The notes below the pieces were generated by a model. The model was given only the letters and a program-made list of their open reading frames with translations, made no database searches and had not been told where the DNA came from. From a virus, in the IMG/VR virus record IMGVR_UViG_3300020477_000013, positions 124,001 through 188,000 of that record: DNA of 64,000 bases; one strand, written 5' to 3'. Made by a program: the position numbers and the translations under genes. Shown here piece after piece: positions 1 through 10,151 of the stretch. Numbering within the stretch: the stretch's first letter is position 1; each line of letters starts with the position of its first letter.

Positions 1-26
1 TTAACTACCAAAGAGGATCATTTACA

Positions 27-680
27 ATGAACTATCTGTCACGTGATGCAGCAATGTCTGCTATAAAGAACATGAAGAATTTTCATGATGATATTGTCTT
101 GCTGTATAAACAGCATGGGATGGACCTACTTGATAATTTGGGCCGTCGAAACATTGTAATGTCCCAGGCTCAAGAGAAGTTTTTTGCTCAAGCGCTAGTT
201 GACTTGTGCGGTGACGTTGAAGCCGATGGTAAGACAGGCCAGCCTGACATTGTTATTCCCTCTTTGGGTAGGGAGCTTGAGTGCAAGCTCACGACTCGTA
301 ACAAAGGTGGGGCGATTAGCCTACAGACTGATTTTGAGACGTTAAGCCAGAAGGGTAAGCTGGATTACCTCTATGTTATTGCGGATAGCACCTTTAATAG
401 ATTTTCTGTATTGCACTTCATCGATCTATGCGTGGATGATTTTAGGCATGTTTCCAATGGGTCTAGAGGTAAAGTAGGAATGAAGAAGCATGAAGGCATG
501 AAAAAATGCAATGTCTTGCTTGGGAGTGCTGTTTGTATTAATGATATTAATATTTCGAAGTGGAAGGACAGGCTTTTGTCTGCTAAGACGGACTCTCGTA
601 GAGAAAAAATTAAAGAAAAGATTGAGTATTGGGAGACCACTCCGGGAAAGTATCGCTTCGAATTGGAAGAAGTTTCCTGA
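27..680 (+). CDS. PD-(D/E)XK-like nuclease
   Basis: This 217-residue protein is probably a metal-dependent DNA endonuclease. Its middle carries the core PD-(D/E)XK pattern: Asp74 in QPDIVI, then Glu85-Cys86-Lys87 in ELECKL, separated by a short strand-turn-strand stretch. This spacing is typical of restriction-type and phage repair nucleases. The C-terminal third is basic and helical. The start has a purine-rich AAAGAGGA about 10 bases upstream. The gene lies 35 bases before a small glycine-rich gene and shares its direction. No specificity domain or partner methyltransferase is visible, so the substrate is unknown. The fold assignment rests on the motif and spacing alone. Confidence 0.5.
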   Translation: MNYLSRDAAMSAIKNMKNFHDDIVLLYKQHGMDLLDNLGRRNIVMSQAQEKFFAQALVDLCGDVEADGKTGQPDIVIPSLGRELECKLTTRNKGGAISLQTDFETLSQKGKLDYLYVIADSTFNRFSVLHFIDLCVDDFRHVSNGSRGKVGMKKHEGMKKCNVLLGSAVCINDINISKWKDRLLSAKTDSRREKIKEKIEYWETTPGKYRFELEEVS

Positions 681-715
681 TGAAGACAATATTTATAAGA
701 GTTAAGGAGTAACCA

Positions 716-1036
716 ATGATTTTCAATGCAGATCGGCTTCAAGTTTTATCGGGAATTAAGAACAACAGTAGTGGGGGAAATTTATTAAATGAGTCTTCTA
801 CACGTAGTCGAAATCAGCTAGTCGAGCAAAAGATTCGACAGATCATCAGGGAAGAGATTAAGTCTTATCTCAATGAGCGCCAGTCAAAGGCCGCCTCCGT
901 TGGATTTAAGAAGAATAATCTTACTGCTGCGATGGGCTTCGCCGGGCCCGGCTTCCAACCTAGGAATGAGCCGAACAGGTCTGTATCCAGAGGTCCTGGC
1001 GGTACACTTGGCTTTGGCGGGCCAGGATTTATGTAG
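716..1036 (+). CDS. Small Gly-rich protein with internal QLRRII-like helix
   Basis: The function of this 106-residue protein is not recognised. Residues about 32-54 form a basic amphipathic helix, NQLVEQKIRQIIREEIKSYL, followed by Asn-Glu. It resembles the leader module repeated between 22.5 and 37.8 kb (QLRRIIKEE then hydrophobic-x-Glu). The C-terminus repeats GFAGPGF and GFGGPGF and is likely disordered. The start is preceded by AAGGAGT at about 8 bases. The resemblance to the array module suggests a common handling of the proteins, but here the helix is internal. Confidence 0.55.
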   Translation: MIFNADRLQVLSGIKNNSSGGNLLNESSTRSRNQLVEQKIRQIIREEIKSYLNERQSKAASVGFKKNNLTAAMGFAGPGFQPRNEPNRSVSRGPGGTLGFGGPGFM

Positions 1037-1100
1037 AATTCTAGAATCTGGTTTATAAATTCCAGCTTAGTACTGTATATTTCTTGTAGAGGATATAGCT

Positions 1101-1538
1101 ATGTACAAAGTGGGCCAGGTTTTATATGTGATATTACAAAAAAAGCAGAGGATTATCCCTGTGCAGGTAGTAGAGCAAATTGTTCGCAGGACAGTCGAGG
1201 GTGAAAAAATTCAATACCTCGTTCGTGGGCCTGGGCGAGAGGAAGATATAGATCTCGATACATTCGGTGATCAGGTATTTGAAGACCTCGATGTAGTAAA
1301 AAGTACGTTGAGGCAAAATATATTCAAGGTTATTGATGATATGGCATCGAAAGCTTTAGAGATTGCAGGAAATTATTTTGAGATTGCGCAAAGTGATCCA
1401 GCAGGTGGCGAAGAATCTCATAACCAAGAAGAAAGTGGGGAACCTACCGGTGACACCGTTAGGATTCAACTAGAGAATGGCCAGATGGCAAATGTAAAAA
1501 TTTCTGCACCTACTACTGTTACACAAAAAAAAAGATGA
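1101..1538 (+). CDS. Hypothetical protein
   Basis: This 145-residue protein is of unknown function. Residues 1-55 look like a small beta-barrel (VGQVLYVILQKKQRIIPVQV and following strands), a central helix covers about 65-95, and the C-terminal part is acidic and probably disordered. The start follows GTAGAGGA at a normal distance. The stop overlaps the start of the exonuclease gene (ATGA at 1535), which indicates translational coupling and a possible accessory role to that nuclease. Confidence 0.6.
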   Translation: MYKVGQVLYVILQKKQRIIPVQVVEQIVRRTVEGEKIQYLVRGPGREEDIDLDTFGDQVFEDLDVVKSTLRQNIFKVIDDMASKALEIAGNYFEIAQSDPAGGEESHNQEESGEPTGDTVRIQLENGQMANVKISAPTTVTQKKR

Positions 1539-2353
1539 AAATACTCCTGTTAGACGGCTATAATTTAATCTATAGGGCTCGATACTCCTTTAAGCAAGGC
1601 GATCATCCTACAATATACTCATTTTTTCGTAGCCTGAGGCCGTTGGTGGAGAAATTTGACCCGGATTTCGTGTATTTCGTAACCGAGGGTTATCCGGCAT
1701 CACGGTATGAGATTTTACCTGAGTATAAAGCTTCAAGGGTTAGGGATGATGACCCTTCATTTAGCGAGCAGAAAAAGCAAATTATCTCTATCCTTAAGTC
1801 ATCATTTCCTGTTGCGGTTTGTCGGCACCCTAATTATGAGTGTGATGATGTTATTGCAAGCCTAGTTAGATATAGACACAGCGCAGATGAGTGCGTGGTC
1901 GTGTCAAGTGACACAGATTTTATACAGTTGTACAATACATGTGCTAACGTTTCTATTTACAATCCTGTTAGGAAAAATATCGTACCTGCCCCGGGGTATG
2001 ATTATGTTACGTGGAAGTCTTTACGGGGTGACGCATCTGATAATATTAAGGGAATCAGGGGCATTGGTGATAAGAGGGCGACGAAACTAGTATCCGACAC
2101 AGAGAAGCTAGCCAGCTTCCTAAGCGCTGACTCTGCACGAAGAGAGATATTCGAGAGGAATATGTCCTTAATTAGCTTTATTGACCTATCTGACCAGTTA
2201 GACGTATTAGAGGTTTCTACTTCTACGCCGGACTGGGATGGTGTTAAGAAAATATTTGATGATTTGGGATTCAATTCGATTACAAATCAAAAGTCCTGGT
2301 TAAAATTTCAAAATACATTTTCCAGACTTGGAAATGCCACACATAAAAACTAG
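1535..2353 (+). CDS. 5'-3' exonuclease, FEN/T4 RNase H-like
   Basis: This 272-residue protein is a flap-endonuclease-type 5'-3' exonuclease, the class that removes RNA primers and 5' flaps in phage replication. It shows the N-terminal LLLDGYNLIYRA metal-site motif, ECDDVIASL and SSDTDFIQL acidic motifs in the middle, and a helix-hairpin-helix-like stretch GDASDNIKGIRGIGDKRA at about residues 165-182. Its length is close to T4 RNase H and to the isolated exonuclease domain of DNA polymerase I, and no polymerase domain follows. It overlaps the upstream gene by four bases. Confidence 0.88.
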   Translation: MKILLLDGYNLIYRARYSFKQGDHPTIYSFFRSLRPLVEKFDPDFVYFVTEGYPASRYEILPEYKASRVRDDDPSFSEQKKQIISILKSSFPVAVCRHPNYECDDVIASLVRYRHSADECVVVSSDTDFIQLYNTCANVSIYNPVRKNIVPAPGYDYVTWKSLRGDASDNIKGIRGIGDKRATKLVSDTEKLASFLSADSARREIFERNMSLISFIDLSDQLDVLEVSTSTPDWDGVKKIFDDLGFNSITNQKSWLKFQNTFSRLGNATHKN

Positions 2354-2363
2354 GAGATTAATA

Positions 2364-4222
<1,859 letters not shown>

Positions 4223-4328
4223 GTATGTACTTAGCCTTTGTGGTGCTTATACTTTATCGTAGGTTGAGTTTTTATGTTTAGTTTGCACATTTACTGTGGG
4301 TGTTTTTTTTAAACTTATGGAGGTTAAA

Positions 4329-4568
4329 ATGTCCGGAAATGTTGTGCGTTTTTATAATGATGATGAGGTTCGAAAGTTGCCTACAAAGGAGTTGGCTGAC
4401 ACGCTATATAAGTACAAGAGAATGTTGTCACGTGATAACTCAGTTAAAAATTTAAATGTCGACAGAAGGAGACTTGAGGTAGAAATTTGTTATTTGCAAC
4501 GTGAGCTACAGTCACGTGAAAAGTGGAGTAAATCATTCGCTGAATCAGGCTTCCAAAAAAATCGGTGA
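4329..4568 (+). CDS. Hypothetical small coiled-coil protein
   Basis: This 79-residue, highly charged helical protein is of unknown function. The start at 4329 (MSGNVVRFYND) was chosen because GGAGG lies immediately upstream at the usual spacing; an upstream ATG at 4296 has no such site. It ends 27 bases before the sigma factor gene and may be cotranscribed with it. Confidence 0.6.
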   Translation: MSGNVVRFYNDDEVRKLPTKELADTLYKYKRMLSRDNSVKNLNVDRRRLEVEICYLQRELQSREKWSKSFAESGFQKNR

Positions 4569-4595
4569 TCACTAATTTAGGAGAAGTAATATCTA

Positions 4596-5366
4596 ATGTC
4601 AGATATACTTGAGACATTTTTTAAAGATGTAAGTAAAACCAACCTTCTTTCACATGCGGAAGAGATTGAGCTATCACAAAAGATAGAGGCTGGTGACAAT
4701 GCTGCACGAAACAGGATGATTAAGGCCAACATCAGGTTGGCAATTAGCATAGCTAAGAAGTACCAAAAGAAAGGTTGCGATTTAGAGGATTTGATACAAG
4801 AGTCGAATATCGGTTTGATGAAGGCTGTTGATCGTTATGACTGGAGGCGTGGCTTTAAGTTTTCGACTTATGCATGCTGGTGGATCAAGCAAGCGATTCG
4901 ACGTCATCTCACATCTCAATCATCTGCGATTAAGCTCCCTTCATATGCACGAGGGCTAATGTGGAAGATTAATAACATGAGACAAGAGTACTCAGACGAA
5001 TTCGGTTCACAACCCTCTAATGAAGAGCTAGCGGACTTGTTAGGCGTTTCAATTAAGACGCTTCGAAATGTGCTCCAGTGCTCTTCATCCATAGTGTCTT
5101 TAGAGGCTACCATAGGTAGAAGTGACGCATCAGGTACTCGCACGCTGGCAGAGGTTATTCCCGATGAATCGCTTGTTTCTGTCGACGATAAAATAGATAG
5201 AGAGATTATTATTCAAGCAATTCGCAGGTCGTTATCTAGTTTGACGATGAGGGAAGAGAAAGTAATCCGACTAAGGTTTGGGATATCAGAAGATCCAGCG
5301 GATGATAGTTCATACCCGATTACTAATGAAGAATTGCTTAGACTGGAAAATAGAGGACGGGCCTAA
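4596..5366 (+). CDS. Sigma-70-family sigma factor lacking most of region 4
   Basis: This 256-residue sigma factor would direct RNA polymerase to phage promoters. Region 2 is well conserved (residues about 38-107: AARNRMIKANIRLAISIAKKY, DLEDLIQESNIGLMKAVDRY, FKFSTYACWWIKQAIRRHL). Region 3 follows (PSYARGLMWKINNMRQEY ... NEELADLLGV). Region 4.1 begins (SSLTMREEKVIRLRFGI), but the protein ends at LRLENRGRA before a normal region 4.2 helix-turn-helix. A gene with an HTH-like segment starts two bases after the stop in another frame. The -35-binding part may therefore be supplied by a separate polypeptide. Confidence 0.88.
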   Translation: MSDILETFFKDVSKTNLLSHAEEIELSQKIEAGDNAARNRMIKANIRLAISIAKKYQKKGCDLEDLIQESNIGLMKAVDRYDWRRGFKFSTYACWWIKQAIRRHLTSQSSAIKLPSYARGLMWKINNMRQEYSDEFGSQPSNEELADLLGVSIKTLRNVLQCSSSIVSLEATIGRSDASGTRTLAEVIPDESLVSVDDKIDREIIIQAIRRSLSSLTMREEKVIRLRFGISEDPADDSSYPITNEELLRLENRGRA

Positions 5367-5368
5367 AT

Positions 5369-5665
5369 ATGAGTATGCCGAAGGGTTATAAGAGTGATGT
5401 AGGATATGCTACAGTTGCAAGTGATTTTGGCGGGATGGACTACCGCTCTATTGCTGAGAAAATGAGTGAGGATGGTTATTGCATGAACCATGCAACTGCT
5501 AGGAACGTTTTTTTAAGGGCTATGAAAAAGCTAGCGGTCGTTGTATGCGATCTTCATGACGTGTCTGATGATGACACGATTGAAAGAACCTCCAGAGATC
5601 CTAGGTTTCAGGAAGGAATGATAGATATTGTGACTGATATTTATGAAGACGATATTAGCATTTAG
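5369..5665 (+). CDS. HTH protein, possible detached sigma region 4
   Basis: This 98-residue protein starts two bases after the sigma factor stop. Residues about 24-56 (DYRSIAEKMSEDGY, then TARNVFLRAMKKLA) resemble the helix-turn-helix of sigma region 4.2 or a related DNA-binding HTH, including the typical ending RAMKKL. The remainder is acidic. The neighbouring sigma factor stops where this segment would normally begin, so the two may form one two-subunit initiation factor. An independent regulator is the alternative. Confidence 0.55.
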   Translation: MSMPKGYKSDVGYATVASDFGGMDYRSIAEKMSEDGYCMNHATARNVFLRAMKKLAVVVCDLHDVSDDDTIERTSRDPRFQEGMIDIVTDIYEDDISI

Positions 5666-5675
5666 GGAGATATAA

Positions 5676-6017
5676 ATGGCAATTTCATGGAATTTTTATA
5701 CAAAGAAGAGAAAAGTTAGTGTTACCAAGCTTTTGGCGGAGAATCGAATTACGACGTATGAGGGATTATGCTCATTCTTGAAACTAAAGGGTGTTGCACC
5801 TCCGCCGACTTTTAGCGAGGTCGAGCGGTTCGGTCTAACGAAGCAGGGTGAGCAAGCCACAGGCGACAATAATGCACCAGCGAAGGGTAAAGCCCCTGAG
5901 GAAGTTGAAGTGGTCAACCCTACGGCTGGCGAGTTAGAGGAGTCCAAGGAGGTGAAGCCGTCCAAAAAGAAGGCTCCGTCGTGGAAGAGAAAGAAGCCGG
6001 CTGCTAAAAAGAAATAA
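5676..6017 (+). CDS. Basic-tailed hypothetical protein
   Basis: This 113-residue protein has an N-terminal region (about 1-55) that may be a small folded domain (SVTKLLAENRITTYEGLCSF) and a histone-like C-terminal tail rich in Lys, Pro and Ala (KPSKKKAPSWKRKKPAAKKK). Such tails bind nucleic acid non-specifically. It follows the HTH gene by 10 bases with GGGAGAT upstream of its start, so it belongs to the same operon. The function is unknown. Confidence 0.6.
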   Translation: MAISWNFYTKKRKVSVTKLLAENRITTYEGLCSFLKLKGVAPPPTFSEVERFGLTKQGEQATGDNNAPAKGKAPEEVEVVNPTAGELEESKEVKPSKKKAPSWKRKKPAAKKK

Positions 6018-6029
6018 GAGCTTTAAAAG

Positions 6030-6260
6030 ATGAAAAAAGATCTTTTTCTTAAGCCGGGTGAACTAGTCCGGCTTATACCAGGACAGTACTACAGAGTTGG
6101 TAATCTACCCTCCGATATTCCACCCTTTAAGAGATTGAGTGGTGAAACTAACGCCGTCTTGGTAGACTACCAAGGGTCCACAGATGATAGAGACTGCTGG
6201 ACTGTTTTGGCAAATGATGAAATTTTATTCGCATGGGAAGATAGTCTTTCCAGGATTTAA
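6030..6260 (+). CDS. Hypothetical small beta-rich protein
   Basis: This 76-residue protein (LKPGELVRLIPGQYYRVGNL ...) resembles small SH3/KOW-like phage proteins in its PGELVRL opening and alternating strands. The function is unknown. It sits between two cotranscribed small genes. Confidence 0.55.
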   Translation: MKKDLFLKPGELVRLIPGQYYRVGNLPSDIPPFKRLSGETNAVLVDYQGSTDDRDCWTVLANDEILFAWEDSLSRI

Positions 6261-6281
6261 ATAAAAAAGGTGATTGATATT

Positions 6282-6512
6282 ATGGTAAATGAAGTTGTAG
6301 TTGAGCTAGTCGAAAAGTTGACGAGAATAGAGGGAGAGCTTAAGTTGCTACAGGAAGAGAAAAAAGACTTATTCGATGACTACAAGGAAAAAATTGACCT
6401 TAAGGCATTTAAGGCAGCGGTTCGCATTGCAAAGATTCGGTCAAGGATGGGTGACTCCGAGGTTGCCCTAGACAATATACTTGATGCAGTGTCCAAGAAA
6501 TTAACCGTCTAA
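6282..6512 (+). CDS. GapR-like (DUF2312-type) DNA-binding protein
   Basis: This 76-residue helical protein matches the GapR/DUF2312 pattern: a long N-terminal coiled coil (VEKLTRIEGELKLLQEEKKD) followed by a segment with Lys-Ala-Phe-Lys and RIAKIRSR, parallel to the family's VKALRKIIRLRKQ. GapR clamps overtwisted DNA ahead of replication forks in alphaproteobacteria, and small homologues occur in phages. The ATG at 6282 is preferred over GTG at 6270 because AAAAAAGG lies about 11 bases upstream. The call is by pattern, not by alignment. Confidence 0.5.
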   Translation: MVNEVVVELVEKLTRIEGELKLLQEEKKDLFDDYKEKIDLKAFKAAVRIAKIRSRMGDSEVALDNILDAVSKKLTV

Positions 6513-6524
6513 GGTTTTTTAAAG

Positions 6525-7166
6525 ATGGTATATCGGCCCGTTTTAAAATGGCCAGACCCTCGCCTTAAGGATATCTCCGCTCCAGTCACTGAGTATGGTG
6601 AAGACTTACAGGTCTTGATAAGGGACATGTATGATACCCTTAATGTTGAAATGGGTGTCGGCCTTGCGGCACCTCAAATAGGCATACATCAGCGTGTGAT
6701 TATACTCGACTGTGATGCATTTGATGCTAAAAATCCTGATCCCATGGAAGAAGATGATAGGTTGTGGACGCTTATTAATCCTGAGATTAGTTTGAGTGGC
6801 GATGACGTGACATGGAGAGAAGCATGTCTATCAGTTCCTCTCTATGGAGGCGACGTCCCGAGGAAGACTGCTGTTACGGTTACATATAATGACCGTCATG
6901 GAAGTGAAAAAAAAGTAGAAGTATCATGGCCCCTAAGCGGATGCTTGCAACATGAATGTGATCACCTAGAAGGAATTTTGTTCATTGACCAGATGAATAA
7001 AAGAGAGTCTATGGAGATTCGAAAAAAGATTAACCGCCGGCGCCGAGAGAACAAGAAGGCAGCGCTCAAGCGCAGGCGGCGCCTGCGCGGTGAAAAGAAG
7101 CTGATAGATACCAGGATGTCTCATGGTCCAGGTAAGAGAAAAAAGAGAAAAAAGAGAAAAAAGTGA
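6525..7166 (+). CDS. def: Peptide deformylase with basic C-terminal tail
   Basis: This enzyme removes the formyl group from the N-terminal methionine of new proteins. All three family motifs are present: GVGLAAPQ (residues 44-51), EACLS (99-103, with Ala in place of the usual Gly) and QHECDHLEG (142-150), which supplies the His-Cys-His metal ligands with Cys101, His143 and His147. Unusually, residues about 165-213 form a strongly basic tail ending in repeated Arg-Lys-Lys, absent from most phage and bacterial versions, which may bind RNA or ribosomes. Phage deformylases are known from marine T4-like phages. Confidence 0.92.
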   Translation: MVYRPVLKWPDPRLKDISAPVTEYGEDLQVLIRDMYDTLNVEMGVGLAAPQIGIHQRVIILDCDAFDAKNPDPMEEDDRLWTLINPEISLSGDDVTWREACLSVPLYGGDVPRKTAVTVTYNDRHGSEKKVEVSWPLSGCLQHECDHLEGILFIDQMNKRESMEIRKKINRRRRENKKAALKRRRRLRGEKKLIDTRMSHGPGKRKKRKKRKK

Positions 7167-7180
7167 AAAAAAATCACTTT
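7160..7180 (+). other. Small hairpin after def
   Basis: AAAGTGA (7160-7166) and TCACTTT (7174-7180) are a perfect 7-bp inverted repeat around a poly-A loop. It overlaps the deformylase stop codon and is not followed by a T-run, so it is unlikely to be a strong terminator. Confidence 0.3.
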
Positions 7181-7278
7181 AGGGGTGTTCTTGACTAATC
7201 TGGTGTCTATTATTAGTACATAAGAGCCTATAGGCTGTTATCGTTTTTGTTTTGTAACTTTATAGGAGAAATAGCAAA

Positions 7279-9150
7279 ATGAGTAAAATTATAGGGATTG
7301 ACTTGGGTACGACGAATTCATGCGTCGCTGTTGTTGAGGGCGGGGAGCCCAAAGTCATTGTTAACGAAGAAGGGAACAGGACGACACCTTCCGTCGTTGC
7401 ATTCGGTGATAATGACACCCTGGTGGGTGTAACGGCCCGCCGCCAGGCTGTTGTAAATCCCGGTAAGACTATCTACTCTGTCAAGAGGTTCATTGGGTCT
7501 AAGCTTAAGGAGGTTGAGTCCGCAGCGGGAAAGGTTGCGTACAACGTTGTATCTGCATCCGGAGGAGATGCACATGTAAAGGTTGGTGATAAGACATATT
7601 CACCTCCTGAGATTAGTGCAAAAGTTCTCCAGAAGCTTAAAAGATCTGCCGAGAAGTACTTGGGTGAGTCCGTTTCTGACGCGGTTATCACTGTGCCTGC
7701 ATATTTTAATGATAGCCAGCGTCAGGCAACAAAGGATGCAGGAAAGATCGCAGGCCTTAATGTTAAGCGGATTATTAATGAGCCTACTGCGGCCGCTTTG
7801 GCATACGGCCTTAATACCACAAGCGAACAACTAATTGCTGTTTATGACTTCGGCGGAGGGACATTTGACGTTTCTGTGCTAGAGGTAGGGAATGAAGTCG
7901 TCGAAGTCTTGTCAACGAGTGGAGACACTTACTTGGGGGGTGATAATGTAGATGAAGTGATCATCGATTACCTCACTGGTGTGTTTAAGCAAGAATCCGG
8001 TATTGATGTGAGTGATGATAGCATGGCTATGCAGAGAGTCCGGGAGGCCGCCGAGAAGGCCAAGATTGAACTCAGTTCTGCACAGCAGGCTGAGGTGAAC
8101 TTGCCATTCCTAACTGCAGATGCGACTGGACCCAAGCATATGGTTCACACACTTACGAGGTCAAAGTTCGAACAACTTGTTGAGCCTGTTGTCGAGAAGA
8201 CGTTTAAGTCTTGTAAGACGGCCCTAAAAGACGCCGGCAGGTCTCACTCCGAGATTGATCAAGTTATCCTCGTCGGGGGCTCTACTAGGATTCCTCTTGT
8301 TGTTAAAAAGGTAGAAGAATTTTTTGGGAAGGCTCCTCACCAAGGCGTGAATCCGGATGAGGTTGTCGCGCTCGGTGCAGCCGTTCAAGGTGGGGTACTT
8401 TCCGGAGACGTAAAAGATGTACTTCTTTTGGACGTTACGCCACTTAGTTTGGGTATTGAGACAATGGGCGCGGTTACAACTAAGTTGATCTCTAAGAACA
8501 CGACCGTCCCTACGAAGAAGTCAGAGGTTTTTTCAACCGCGTCTGATGGCCAATCGCAGGTGGAAATTCATGTCTTGCAGGGCGAGCGTGAGATGGCATC
8601 AGACAACCGAACGCTGGGTAGGTTTACCCTGGACGGAATTCCACCGGCTCCTCGTGGTGTCCCTCAAATTGAAGTCACATTTGATCTAGATGCAGATGGT
8701 GTCCTCAAGGTTTCTGCGGTGGATAAAGCAACAGGAAAGGACCAGGGAATCACAATTCAGGACTCATCCGGCCTTTCGTCGGAAGAGATTGAGAGAATGG
8801 TGAGGGAGGCTGCAAAATTCGAGGCGGAAGACCAGAAGAAGAGGGCAGTTGTTGAGTCAAGAAACAAGCTTGATTCTACGATCCACAGCGCTAACAAGAT
8901 GAAGGTTACAATGAAAGAGCAACTTTCTGAAGATGATATTATCGCAGTGGATTCAGCTATCAGCGAGGCTGAAAAGTATCTCACATCAGACATTACGTCA
9001 GACATTGATGGAGCTGTGGGTGCACTCACGTCAGTTTTGCAGGCACTCACAAAGTCTGTGTATGAAAATGCCACACCTCCCGAGAATTCTGGTGTGAATG
9101 ATACTGATACTCCAGCTGACGATGATATTATTGACGCGGAAGTTGCGTGA
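7279..9150 (+). CDS. dnaK: DnaK (Hsp70) chaperone
   Basis: This 623-residue Hsp70 is complete. The ATPase domain has [19 protein letters not shown], the [14 protein letters not shown] phosphate loop and [10 protein letters not shown]. The substrate-binding domain has [16 protein letters not shown] and a helical lid, and the acidic C-terminus ends DDIIDAEVA. The start follows TAGGAGAAAT. It uses ATP cycles to hold unfolded segments and works with DnaJ, which is encoded at 14235. It is unusual for a phage to carry both. GrpE is not seen in the window. Confidence 0.97.
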   Translation: MSKIIGIDLGTTNSCVAVVEGGEPKVIVNEEGNRTTPSVVAFGDNDTLVGVTARRQAVVNPGKTIYSVKRFIGSKLKEVESAAGKVAYNVVSASGGDAHVKVGDKTYSPPEISAKVLQKLKRSAEKYLGESVSDAVITVPAYFNDSQRQATKDAGKIAGLNVKRIINEPTAAALAYGLNTTSEQLIAVYDFGGGTFDVSVLEVGNEVVEVLSTSGDTYLGGDNVDEVIIDYLTGVFKQESGIDVSDDSMAMQRVREAAEKAKIELSSAQQAEVNLPFLTADATGPKHMVHTLTRSKFEQLVEPVVEKTFKSCKTALKDAGRSHSEIDQVILVGGSTRIPLVVKKVEEFFGKAPHQGVNPDEVVALGAAVQGGVLSGDVKDVLLLDVTPLSLGIETMGAVTTKLISKNTTVPTKKSEVFSTASDGQSQVEIHVLQGEREMASDNRTLGRFTLDGIPPAPRGVPQIEVTFDLDADGVLKVSAVDKATGKDQGITIQDSSGLSSEEIERMVREAAKFEAEDQKKRAVVESRNKLDSTIHSANKMKVTMKEQLSEDDIIAVDSAISEAEKYLTSDITSDIDGAVGALTSVLQALTKSVYENATPPENSGVNDTDTPADDDIIDAEVA

Positions 9151-9152
9151 TA

Positions 9153-9183
9153 TAGTGTAAACCCTCCCTACGTGTTATATGAT
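9153..9183 (+). promoter_or_regulatory. Promoter, GTGYAAA class, for 9207
   Basis: TAGTGTAAA (9153-9161), 16 bases, then TATGAT (9178-9183). It shares box and exact spacing with eight other intergenic sites in the window. The predicted start of transcription, near 9190, falls at the beginning of the 3' arm of the hairpin at 9163-9200. Confidence 0.6.
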
Positions 9184-9200
9184 ACTAGTACGTAGGGAGG
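9163..9200 (+). promoter_or_regulatory. Hairpin that sequesters the ribosome-binding site of 9207
   Basis: CCTCCCTACGT (9163-9173) pairs perfectly with ACGTAGGGAGG (9190-9200), and the stem can extend four more pairs to 9177/9186. The 3' arm contains the Shine-Dalgarno GGGAGG of the small gene at 9207. Read-through mRNA from dnaK would hide the site. mRNA from the local promoter would lack the 5' arm and leave it open. Confidence 0.6.
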
Positions 9201-9206
9201 ACTATA

Positions 9207-9356
9207 ATGAAAAACAAAAAGAAAAAAATTACGCTACCCCGTAATTGGTACGCTGTACATGCACATTTTCGTTCAGGTGCAGGTTGTCACATTGATAAAA
9301 AAAAGCAAAATTCTAAGCGAGCATGCCGAGGCAAGGTAAAAGACCTTAGGGAGTAA
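9207..9356 (+). CDS. Conserved-type small basic phage protein
   Basis: This 49-residue protein (MKNKKKKITLPRNWYAVHAH, then FRSGAGCHIDKKK and a basic end with Arg-Gly-Lys-Val) resembles very small basic proteins common in phages that share an R-N-x-x-A-V-x-A-H pattern. The function is unknown. GGGAGG sits 6 bases before the ATG. It has its own promoter and an SD-masking hairpin, which suggests that its timing matters. Confidence 0.65.
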   Translation: MKNKKKKITLPRNWYAVHAHFRSGAGCHIDKKKQNSKRACRGKVKDLRE

Positions 9357-9360
9357 ATAC

Positions 9361-9669
9361 ATGGCAAAGCAATTGCGTCTTCCATTTATCGATAATAATA
9401 AGAAAGATACACAGGTCTTCGAAATCTATAAGCTTGATTCTGCTGTATATCCCTATATCAGGAGGTATCATTCTCATATTAAATTTGTGATAGCTCCTTG
9501 CGCGGATGATGCATCGAATCAAGAGCGCCGTCTTTTTGAAGCGGCTAGGAAAGATAATGCATACCTTGGTATTAAGGAAGCGTCACGTGAGGATGTTATG
9601 ACTCGGTCAATTGTGCTAGAGGGCCAGCTTGAGGCTTGTTATGATGCTATGAAAAAACTAGATAGCTAA
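9361..9669 (+). CDS. Hypothetical protein
   Basis: This 102-residue protein is not recognised. It starts five bases after the previous stop, with TTAGGGAG upstream. It has an opening with QLRLPFID, a central beta/alpha region and a helical end. It is the last coding gene before tRNA-Arg. Confidence 0.55.
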   Translation: MAKQLRLPFIDNNKKDTQVFEIYKLDSAVYPYIRRYHSHIKFVIAPCADDASNQERRLFEAARKDNAYLGIKEASREDVMTRSIVLEGQLEACYDAMKKLDS

Positions 9670-9681
9670 ACATTATTATAT

Positions 9682-9758
9682 GCGCCCGTAGCTCAGCTGG
9701 ATAGAGCATCGGCCTTCTAAGCCGAGGGTCACAGGTTCGAATCCTGTCGGGCGTGCCA
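9682..9758 (+). tRNA. tRNA-Arg (anticodon TCT)
   Basis: A 77-nt cloverleaf. The acceptor GCGCCCG pairs with CGGGCGT, with a G-U first pair. The D arm contains AGCTCAGCTGGATAGAGC, the anticodon stem GGCCT/AGCC-type carries TCT, the T arm has GGTTCGAATCC, and CCA is encoded. It reads AGA, a codon used often by the surrounding genes. Confidence 0.95.
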
Positions 9759-9798
9759 TTTTATTTTTGTTATATGCGTTGGGCGTGAGGCTTCATAC

Positions 9799-10092
9799 AT
9801 GGAACAAGATATTTTAACTAAGGTCAGGATGATTGAAGAAGGTATTGTACCATTTGATTGGCCGGATTGCCATGTAAATGACGGATTGCATAGCATGCCA
9901 GAAGGCCTCCGCCGAAAGGCTCGGAGGAAATTTCGCAAGTTGTGGCGAAAGGCGTTAAAGAAAAAGTCTTCGAATGCTGTTCTTTTTCGCAACCTCGTAA
10001 ATAGTTGTGGTGTAGGTCTGGATGAGAGTAAATTACGTCCCCACCACCGCCGGGCCCGGGCTAAGCTTGTGATAGAATATCTCTACCCCTAA
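9799..10092 (+). CDS. Basic hypothetical protein
   Basis: This 97-residue protein is not recognised. Its middle is strongly basic (GLRRKARRKFRKLWRKALKK), which suggests nucleic-acid contact. It is the first gene after tRNA-Arg and ends 33 bases before a probable terminator. Confidence 0.55.
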   Translation: MEQDILTKVRMIEEGIVPFDWPDCHVNDGLHSMPEGLRRKARRKFRKLWRKALKKKSSNAVLFRNLVNSCGVGLDESKLRPHHRRARAKLVIEYLYP

Positions 10093-10124
10093 TTATTCCT
10101 TTTTCATTTTATAAATTTTCCTAC

Positions 10125-10151
10125 CCGCCGACAGGTTAAACTGATCGGCGG
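10125..10151 (+). terminator. Probable terminator
   Basis: CCGCCGA (10125-10131) and TCGGCGG (10145-10151) form a GC-rich stem directly followed by TTTATATTT. The T-tract is interrupted, so efficiency may be partial. Confidence 0.5.

Noticed and set aside
7191-7219. Promoter TTGACT...TAGTAC before dnaK
   Set aside because: The -10 is poor and the spacing is 16; it does not match the recurrent phage promoter.
9799-9992. Long minus-strand open frames here and in many other genes
   Set aside because: They lie opposite well-supported plus-strand genes, lack ribosome-binding sites and show no domain pattern; they are shadows.
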